A stretch of 49,795 nt of DNA from an uncultured Lachnospiraceae bacterium. GTDB lineage: Bacteria; Bacillota; Clostridia; Lachnospirales; Lachnospiraceae. Numbering within the stretch: the first letter of the stretch is position 1; each line of letters opens with the position of its first letter. Location of the stretch: assembly GCA_951800685.1 (NCBI GenBank), contig CATOJY010000025.1:1-49795 (forward strand), in the 5' to 3' direction. The position numbers and the translations under genes were made by a program. The notes below the pieces were generated by a model. It made no database searches, was not told the origin of the DNA, and saw nothing but the letters and a program-made list of their open reading frames with translations. Positions 44,115 through 49,795 of this stretch are shown here, piece by piece.

Positions 44115-45224
44115 TTAATTGCTGATCAATTCCTGCTCCAAAAGATCAAAATCGTAACTGTTTTGCCTGAATTGGTTAAATTTGTTACCGGCATCCGGTT
44201 TTGAAGATTTGGATTTGTGATAGTTCTCGTCCAAAGAATGAATATCGTTTATGTTATGTACACCGGCTTCGTGCCAGCTCTTTAAAATGGATTCGGCAAA
44301 TGGAAACCGGTTTTTGTCAGTCTTTAAGACAGTGCGCTCACAGGCCTCGAAAATAATGTCCATTGTGAAACCATACTCTCTGGTCCAACGTCGGATAAAA
44401 GCGACTTCACCCCTGGTCGGTACATTATTTTTACCGAGCGCATTCATCACTTCGTAGACAGATCGCTCGTATTTATTGGAAACTTTCGCTGCCTGTTTTG
44501 GTGTTTTTACGTCTTTTTTCGCCCAGCTGATAGCCACTTTCTCCATATAAGAAAGCTCCTTTTTACCAAGATCTACGCAGTATTGGATCAGATGGTCGAT
44601 CAGATCTTCAGAGAAACCAAGCTTGTCCGAGATAAACAGGATCGTCTGAATATCGTTTATGCTTAAAGGTCTCTTCAAATACTGTTCTGCAACAAACAGG
44701 ATTCGGGAAGTCGTCTCATTCGACTTAAAGGCCTTGAGCTCGTCCAACGAGTAGTTTGGTTTCCTATAGATGTCTTCCTCAGAAGGATCTCCTGCTGGAT
44801 TTTGGATGTCCCCATTTCCGTGAACAGTGGTCTCTGCTGGAGCAGACGGACAGAGTTTAGAGGAGATGGGTACTACAGATGCGAGCGGCGCGGCAGTCGA
44901 TACAGGTATAGCTGCAGCCGGTGCTGGCGCGGTAAAGTCCATCAGATGGATACCAGTGACATTCTTGTGTTCATCGTAATCCAGAGAGAGAAGGTGATTC
45001 TTCTCCCAATATTTCAGAGCGCGGATCACATCCTTTTCGGTATAATTAAAAAGATCCGCAATGTCAGAAATGCTGGTAGAACGTCTTGCACTCATCATAC
45101 GGATCAGATAGAGATAGATCTTAAGCTGCGCATCGTTGGCGTCCTGCATATATTCATCGATAAAACGGTTTGATATAACCGTCGAATCGGCATAATTATC
45201 CTGATAAATTGTTAAACGATTCAT
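44115..45224 (-). CDS. dnaD: DnaD-domain primosome protein
   Basis: The 369-residue protein has an N-terminal winged-helix part (IYLYLIRMMSARRSTSISDI, ALKYWEKNHLLSLDYDEH), a low-complexity Ala/Pro/Ser linker (about 105-135) and a DnaD/DnaB_II domain (LSINDIQTILFISDKLGFSE, DLGKKELSYMEKVAISWAKK). Such proteins remodel origin DNA and recruit the helicase loader. It heads the dnaD-dnaI-prs operon and is preceded by a cluster of DnaA-box-like sites. Confidence 0.88.
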   Translation of the reverse strand: MNRLTIYQDNYADSTVISNRFIDEYMQDANDAQLKIYLYLIRMMSARRSTSISDIADLFNYTEKDVIRALKYWEKNHLLSLDYDEHKNVTGIHLMDFTAPAPAAAIPVSTAAPLASVVPISSKLCPSAPAETTVHGNGDIQNPAGDPSEEDIYRKPNYSLDELKAFKSNETTSRILFVAEQYLKRPLSINDIQTILFISDKLGFSEDLIDHLIQYCVDLGKKELSYMEKVAISWAKKDVKTPKQAAKVSNKYERSVYEVMNALGKNNVPTRGEVAFIRRWTREYGFTMDIIFEACERTVLKTDKNRFPFAESILKSWHEAGVHNINDIHSLDENYHKSKSSKPDAGNKFNQFRQNSYDFDLLEQELISN

Positions 45225-45283
45225 TCTACACCACCTTGGCTTTACCCCTAAAGCATATCCTATGTCAGAAAGACATACCTGGA

Positions 45284-45289
45284 ATTATA
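45284..45289 (-). promoter_or_regulatory. Possible -10 element of the dnaD operon
   Basis: The minus strand has a perfect TATAAT 60 bases before ATG 45224. A matching -35 hexamer is poor (T-rich), which would fit a promoter that needs an activator. A small inverted repeat (TATGTC with GACATA, 45251-45267) lies downstream in the leader. Confidence 0.4.
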
Positions 45290-45358
45290 GCATAGCGTTT
45301 CCTAAAATAAAATAGGTAAACAGTCACAAAGAAAAAAACAGAACAAAAGTTCCTGAAA

Positions 45359-45474
45359 TGTGGACAATGTGGATGGTGCAGCAAAATACCTGTAAGTATG
45401 GGCGTTATCAATACTGGAGTATCCACAGAAGGCCGGTAAACTTTCTGGTCATTTTCTGTGGATACTGTGAATAA
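45359..45474. promoter_or_regulatory. Cluster of five DnaA-box-like sites upstream of dnaD
   Basis: Compared with TTATNCACA or its complement TGTGNATAA, the sites are TGTGGACAA (45359-45367), TGTGGATGG (45368-45376), GTATCCACA (45419-45427), TGTGGATAC (45457-45465) and a perfect TGTGAATAA (45466-45474). The third and fourth also form a perfect 13-bp inverted repeat (45418-45430 with 45454-45466). The cluster fills most of the gap between murC and dnaD, about 70-190 bases upstream of the dnaD -10. DnaA binding is inferred from sequence. Confidence 0.65.
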
Positions 45475-46854
45475 TTATTTTTGTAACAGGTCATTGCCGA
45501 TTTTTACGACATCTCCGGCGCCCATAGTTATCAACAAATCACCTTTTGTGCAATTTTCTAAAAGAAAGTTTTCTATTTCCGAAAATGAGGGGAAGTAGTG
45601 ACAGCGGTGCCCTAGCTTCTCAATTTCTACTTGCAGGACTCTGGAACTGATCCCCAAATCATCTGTCTCTCTGGCGGCATAAATATCGGCAAGGACGATT
45701 TCGTCGGCAAGGCACAGTGCCTTGGCAAAATCGTGCATGAAAGCCTTAGTGCGCGTGTAGGTATGTGGCTGGAACACGCACCAAGTAGTATGATGCGGAT
45801 AATTACGAGCCGCAAGAAGCGTTGCGGTGATCTCAGTAGGATGATGTGCGTAGTCATCAATAATCGTGACACCGTTCACAACACCTTTGTATTCAAATCG
45901 TCTGTCTGTGCCGCCATATAATAGGAGCGCTTTGGCAGTTGTTTCAGGAGGGATTTCCAGAAGATCAGCCAGTGCGATGGCGGCCATCGCATTGTAAATA
46001 TTGTGTTCTCCAGGCACATGCAAAGAAAATACGTCTTCTTTGCCATTTTGACGCATAAGATGAAAAGAAGGACAACCTGCTGCATCGTAAGTAATATCAG
46101 CGGGATAGTAATCCAAAGAAGAGGAAGAGCCATAAGTAATGACACGGCAGGCAAGCCCTGCGGTGATTTCCTCATAATTTTCGATGTCGCCATTTAAGAT
46201 CAGGGTACCATCGGCAGGCAGCAGACTGGCAAATTTATGGAAAGAGCAGCGGATGTCATGGATATCTTTAAAGAAATCCAGATGATCTTCTTCTATATTA
46301 AGAATAATGCCGATCTTAGGGTAAAAGCTCAAGAAACTATTCGTATATTCACAAGCTTCGGTGACAAAGTATTCGGAAGAACCTACGCGGATATTACCGC
46401 CAATGGGCTTGTAGATACCGCCGATGGACAGGGTTGGGTCGACATCTGCGCTTAGCAGGAGCTGGGAGATCATGGAAGTGGTAGTGGTTTTGCCGTGAGT
46501 GCCGCTGATAGCGATTGGCACTTTATAGTTGCGCATCATCTGTCCTAAAAGCTGTGCCCTGGTCAAGGTTGGAATCTGTAGTCTGTCTGCGGCCACCATT
46601 TCAGGATTGTCGGATTTGATTGCGCTGGTATATACCACAAGATCTACTGTCGGAGAAAGATTTTCTTCTTTCTGACCATAATATACAGTGACGCCTTGTT
46701 CCTCCAGCATATGGGTGAGAGAGGAGGGAGCGCGGTCAGAACCGGATATGCGAAAACCCTCTGATAACAAGATTTCTGCTAATCCGCTCATGCTGATACC
46801 GCCGATCCCGATGAAATATATATGAATCGGATTTTGAAAGTTGATCTGGTACAT
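45475..46854 (-). CDS. murC: UDP-N-acetylmuramate--L-alanine ligase
   Basis: The 459-residue enzyme has the Rossmann start FIGIGGISMSGLAEILLSEG, the ATP loop ISGTHGKTTTTSMIS, the IDDYAHHPTEI segment and TYTRTKAFMHDFAKAL. It adds L-Ala to UDP-MurNAc, the first peptide step of peptidoglycan precursor synthesis in the cytoplasm. Length is normal. The ribosome site lies in GGAGATTTCC before ATG. Its stop codon touches the last DnaA-like site. Confidence 0.97.
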   Translation of the reverse strand: MYQINFQNPIHIYFIGIGGISMSGLAEILLSEGFRISGSDRAPSSLTHMLEEQGVTVYYGQKEENLSPTVDLVVYTSAIKSDNPEMVAADRLQIPTLTRAQLLGQMMRNYKVPIAISGTHGKTTTTSMISQLLLSADVDPTLSIGGIYKPIGGNIRVGSSEYFVTEACEYTNSFLSFYPKIGIILNIEEDHLDFFKDIHDIRCSFHKFASLLPADGTLILNGDIENYEEITAGLACRVITYGSSSSLDYYPADITYDAAGCPSFHLMRQNGKEDVFSLHVPGEHNIYNAMAAIALADLLEIPPETTAKALLLYGGTDRRFEYKGVVNGVTIIDDYAHHPTEITATLLAARNYPHHTTWCVFQPHTYTRTKAFMHDFAKALCLADEIVLADIYAARETDDLGISSRVLQVEIEKLGHRCHYFPSFSEIENFLLENCTKGDLLITMGAGDVVKIGNDLLQK

Positions 46855-46880
46855 GGAAATCTCCTTGGTTTTTTATTAGT

Positions 46881-46909
46881 ATTATACTCATTTCAGGGAA
46901 AAAAACCAA
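46881..46909 (-). promoter_or_regulatory. murC promoter
   Basis: On the minus strand TTGGTT (46909-46904), a 17-base spacer and a perfect TATAAT (46886-46881) lie 27 bases before the murC ATG, giving a very short leader. Confidence 0.6.
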
Positions 46910-46996
46910 TATGTTTTTAGAAAAGGGTATGGTTTGCTGCTGTTTGGCGTCTAAAAGAAATGGCATTGGTTCAGGCGAGGCGGAAGAGGAGGTGAT

Positions 46997-47140
46997 TTGG
47001 GGATAATTTATAGTGGATTGGACTCAATATTTTATGGAATAGAAGAAGGTGTAGAAAATAAACAAAATGGAAGAGGACGAAAACAGAATATTGTATATTA
47101 TCAACATAACAGACGGGATATCGGGAGAATAAATTTGTAA
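46997..47140 (+). CDS. Possible small protein, 47 codons, TTG start
   Basis: A perfect ribosome site AGGAGGTGA (46987-46995) is followed almost at once by TTG 46997, which opens a frame to TAA 47140. The product would be GIIYSGLDSIFYGIEEG, then VENKQNGRGRKQNIVYYQHN and a short basic end. I do not recognise it. The spacing is short (4 bases after GGAGG) and no promoter is clear, so this may be chance. Otherwise 46910-47146 holds nothing recognisable. Confidence 0.25.
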   Translation: MGIIYSGLDSIFYGIEEGVENKQNGRGRKQNIVYYQHNRRDIGRINL

Positions 47141-47146
47141 ATAATA

Positions 47147-47175
47147 TTCACTTTCATTTCAGAGTGTGATATAAT
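47147..47175 (+). promoter_or_regulatory. glgC-glgD promoter
   Basis: TTCACT (47147-47152), a 17-base spacer and a perfect TATAAT (47170-47175) lie 63 bases before the glgC ATG. Confidence 0.7.
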
Positions 47176-47238
47176 TATGCAAACAATAAAACCTGTTTGA
47201 GATTTTAAGAATAAAAATGGAAAACAAGAGGTGATAAA

Positions 47239-48513
47239 ATGGTTAAGAAAGAAATGATTGCCATGCTCTTAGCAGGCGGTCAGGGAAGCAGATTGGGAGT
47301 GTTTACGTCAAAAGTTGCAAAACCTGCGGTGGCTTTTGGCGGTAAATACAGGATCATAGACTTCCCGCTCAGTAACTGTATCAATTCAGGTGTTGATACT
47401 GTAGGCGTACTGACACAGTATCAGCCGCTTCGGTTAAATACCCATATCGGGATCGGTATTCCCTGGGATCTTGACAGGAATATAGGAGGCGTGACGGTGC
47501 TTCCTCCCTACGAGAAGAGCGTGCATAGTGAGTGGTATACAGGTACAGCGAATGCGATCTATCAGAATTTGGACTATATGGAGAGCTATAACCCGGAATA
47601 TGTCCTGATTCTGTCAGGTGATCATATTTATAAGATGGATTATGAAGTAATGTTGGATTTCCATAAACAGAATGGCGCAGAAGTTACCATTGCAGTTATG
47701 CCTGTCCCTATGGAAGAAGCGAAACGTTTCGGTATCATGATCACGGACAAGGACCGCAGAATTACTGATTTTGAAGAGAAGCCGGAACATCCGCGCAGTA
47801 ATCTGGCGTCTATGGGTATTTATATATTCAACTGGAAGACACTCAAGGAAGCGCTTCTTACGAATGCAGATCAGCCGGGGCTCGATTTTGGCAAGCATAT
47901 TATTCCTTACTGCCATAAGAAAGAATCACCTCTTTATGCCTATGAGTTTAATGGTTATTGGAAGGACGTCGGTACGTTAAGCTCTTACTGGGAAGCGAAT
48001 ATGGAGCTTATTGATATCGTTCCTGAATTTAATCTTTATGAGGAATATTGGAAGATTTATACGAAGAGTGAAATACTGCCGCCGCAGTATCTGTCTTCTG
48101 ACAGCGTTGTGGAGAGAAGTATTATCGGCGAGGGCTCGGAGATCTATGGCCAGGTATATAATTCTGTAATCGGCTGCGGTGTTACGATCGGTGCGGGAAC
48201 AGTGATCAGGGATTCCATCATCATGAATGAGGCGCAGATTGGCAGCGGCTGTGAGCTATATAAGTCTATCATTGCAGAGAATACAGTGATCGAAGATAAT
48301 GTGAGACTGGGTATTGGTGAAGAAGTAGAGAATGAGACGGATCCGCATATTTATAATAGCGGTATCGTTGCGGTAGGGGAGAAGAGCCTGATTCCTCAGG
48401 GAGTCACAGTGGGTAAGAATACCGTTATATTTGGGGTGACGAGTCCACAGGACTACGACAACGGAAATCTTCCCGGCGGCAAAACTTTAATTAAGGCAGG
48501 TGATAAACAGTGA
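47239..48513 (+). CDS. glgC: Glucose-1-phosphate adenylyltransferase, catalytic subunit
   Basis: The 424-residue enzyme begins [20 protein letters not shown], with the nucleotide site and [20 protein letters not shown]. It continues with [33 protein letters not shown] (metal site) and [11 protein letters not shown], and ends in a left-handed beta-helix of hexapeptide repeats (about 290-390). It makes ADP-glucose, the first committed step of glycogen synthesis. Its end overlaps the glgD start (GTGA), so both subunits are made together. Confidence 0.96.
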   Translation: MVKKEMIAMLLAGGQGSRLGVFTSKVAKPAVAFGGKYRIIDFPLSNCINSGVDTVGVLTQYQPLRLNTHIGIGIPWDLDRNIGGVTVLPPYEKSVHSEWYTGTANAIYQNLDYMESYNPEYVLILSGDHIYKMDYEVMLDFHKQNGAEVTIAVMPVPMEEAKRFGIMITDKDRRITDFEEKPEHPRSNLASMGIYIFNWKTLKEALLTNADQPGLDFGKHIIPYCHKKESPLYAYEFNGYWKDVGTLSSYWEANMELIDIVPEFNLYEEYWKIYTKSEILPPQYLSSDSVVERSIIGEGSEIYGQVYNSVIGCGVTIGAGTVIRDSIIMNEAQIGSGCELYKSIIAENTVIEDNVRLGIGEEVENETDPHIYNSGIVAVGEKSLIPQGVTVGKNTVIFGVTSPQDYDNGNLPGGKTLIKAGDKQ

Positions 48514-49628
48514 GAGCAATCGGAATAATCTTGGCGGGTGGTAATAATCATAGGATCAAGGAACTGACCCAGAAGCGCGCAGTTTGTGCAATGCCGATCG
48601 CAGGGAGCTACCGGGGTATCGACTTCGCATTAAGCAATATGACCAATTCCCACATTAATAAGGTTGCAGTATTTACGCAGTACAATGCCGGCAGTCTGAA
48701 TGAGCACCTGAGTTCTTCCAAATGGTGGGACTTCGGCCGTAAGCAGGGTGGGTTACGTGTTTTCACTCCGGCATTGACAGCAGAGAGTAATGCATGGTAT
48801 CGTGGTACAGCAGATGCCATTGCACAGAACCTTTCTTTTTTGAAAAACAGCCATGAACCATATGTGGTAATATCTTCCGGTGACTGTGTCTACAAAATGG
48901 ATTATAATAAGCTTCTGGAATACCATATTGGGAAGAAAGCGGATATCACGGTCGTGTGTAAGGATATGCCGGCGGATGTCAATGTGGACAGGTACGGATC
49001 CATCAAGATGAACGAGGAATGCCGCATTGAGGAATTTGAAGAGAAGCCGGTGATGGCGAAGTCCAATACGATTTCCTGTGGTATTTATGTAGTGAGAAGA
49101 CGGCAGCTGATCGAGATGATCGAGAGGTGTGCGGAAGAGGACAGATACGATTTCGTGAAGGATATTCTGATCCGCTACAAGAGTATGAAGAGAATTTATG
49201 GATACAAGATCAAAGAGTACTGGAGTAATATCGCTTCCGTGGATGATTACTTTAAGACCAACATGGATTTTCTTCATCCGGAGATCAGGAATTATTTCTT
49301 CAAGCAGTATCCGGACATTTATTCCAAGGTAGACGATCTGCCGCCTGCCAAGTATAACGTGGGGGCAAGCATTAAAAACAGCTTGATCTCCAGCGGATGT
49401 ATTGTGAACGGGAAGGTGGAAGATTCCATAATCTTTAAGAAGACATACATCGGCAACAACTGCTATATTAAGAATTCCATCATTCTGAATGATGTCTATA
49501 TCGGAGATAATACACATATTGAAAACTGTATCGTGGAGAGCAGGGGGACGATCCGGGCCAATTCTTACCATAAAGGGGAAAATGGTATAGAAATTGTTGT
49601 AGAACATAATGACAGATTTGTGATTTAA
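48510..49628 (+). CDS. glgD: Glucose-1-phosphate adenylyltransferase, GlgD subunit
   Basis: The 372-residue protein starts at GTG 48510 with AGGTGAT just before it. It resembles GlgC but has the GlgD-type changes: [20 protein letters not shown] replaces the canonical GGxGxRL loop, and [20 protein letters not shown] follows. [20 protein letters not shown] and a C-terminal beta-helix are present. In Firmicutes GlgD is a regulatory or supporting partner that raises GlgC activity. No glgA, glgB or glgP gene follows in the window. Confidence 0.95.
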   Translation: MRAIGIILAGGNNHRIKELTQKRAVCAMPIAGSYRGIDFALSNMTNSHINKVAVFTQYNAGSLNEHLSSSKWWDFGRKQGGLRVFTPALTAESNAWYRGTADAIAQNLSFLKNSHEPYVVISSGDCVYKMDYNKLLEYHIGKKADITVVCKDMPADVNVDRYGSIKMNEECRIEEFEEKPVMAKSNTISCGIYVVRRRQLIEMIERCAEEDRYDFVKDILIRYKSMKRIYGYKIKEYWSNIASVDDYFKTNMDFLHPEIRNYFFKQYPDIYSKVDDLPPAKYNVGASIKNSLISSGCIVNGKVEDSIIFKKTYIGNNCYIKNSIILNDVYIGDNTHIENCIVESRGTIRANSYHKGENGIEIVVEHNDRFVI

Positions 49629-49795
49629 TGGTATGATGGAAAGGCGGTTGCGATTGAAAGATGTATTATATTGTGTAAGAGGCATGTGCGTAACTAATTA
49701 AATGTTTATTACAAGCTACGTGGCTTGATGAGTATGACTTGTGTGGAAAAGCTTGTGAAAACCGGCAGGTTACTGACCGGTATCATATGATAAGG
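49629..49795. other. Intergenic tail after glgD
   Basis: No gene or clear terminator is seen. Two small hairpins occur: CAAGC with GCTTG near 49712-49727 and ACCGG with CCGGT near 49759-49779. The next gene would lie beyond the window. Confidence 0.4.

Noticed and set aside
48753..49685. 310-codon open frame on the minus strand
   Set aside because: It is the shadow of glgD, with no family motifs or ribosome site.
1..49795. CRISPR array, intact insertion sequence or prophage
   Set aside because: No regularly spaced repeats, transposase gene or phage structural gene was found by reading both strands.

Overview
The window looks like a chromosomal segment of a low-to-moderate GC member of the Clostridia, most likely Lachnospiraceae. 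The evidence is Gram-positive style DnaD/DnaI primosome genes, a paired glgC-glgD locus, a Spo0A-type DNA-binding domain, a YerB-like DUF3048 lipoprotein, sigma-A-like promoters and strong AGGAGG ribosome binding sites. Genus cannot be fixed from sequence reading alone.

Layout. (1) 1-4.9 kb: the 3' end of a 23S rRNA, followed without a 5S gene by tRNA-Asn. Then come a hybrid sensor kinase paired with an orphan solute-binding lipoprotein, and tRNA-Glu and tRNA-Cys with a promoter and terminator. (2) 5.0-12.9 kb: an AT-rich, decayed accessory/defence island. It holds a tyrosine-recombinase fragment, a truncated response regulator lacking a normal start codon, an XRE regulator, a type III restriction-modification operon whose res gene is frameshifted at the DExH box, a broken small ORF, a DUF1016/YhcG nuclease bracketed by three related palindromes, a TcmP remnant and a second wrecked response-regulator tail. 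(3) 12.9-17.3 kb: sensor kinase plus FtsX-type ABC transporter (peptide-sensing/detoxification style), now without an intact regulator beside it. (4) 17.3-18.6 kb: a divergent DUF3048 lipoprotein. (5) 18.7-37.0 kb: a large exopolysaccharide/cell-surface glycan cluster. It contains rmlD, gmd and fcl, a polyprenyl-phosphate priming transferase, a Wzz-like protein, an EpsG-type polymerase, seven glycosyltransferases and two GT-C-like membrane proteins. Embedded in it is a stand-alone Spo0A C-terminal domain with its own promoter and terminator. No flippase is visible. (6) 37.0-40.9 kb, minus strand: pncB, a DegV protein and an Eis-like acetyltransferase. (7) 41.0-41.9 kb: a promoter, a broken unknown ORF and a GNAT gene. 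(8) 41.9-46.9 kb, minus strand: murC, then dnaD-dnaI-prs, with a cluster of DnaA-box-like sites between murC and dnaD. (9) 47.1-49.6 kb: glgC-glgD for ADP-glucose synthesis.

How it works together. The glycan cluster can make GDP-fucose (gmd, fcl) and finish dTDP-rhamnose (rmlD). It can start a lipid-linked repeat on undecaprenyl phosphate, extend it with cytoplasmic glycosyltransferases and polymerise it (EpsG, Wzz-like). It probably also decorates it outside the cell using a polyprenyl-phosphate-sugar synthase and GT-C enzymes. The observations most worth following are the Spo0A-domain gene inside this cluster, the DnaA-box cluster in front of the primosome operon, and the palindrome family around the DUF1016 gene. 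No CRISPR array, intact insertion sequence or prophage structural gene was seen.
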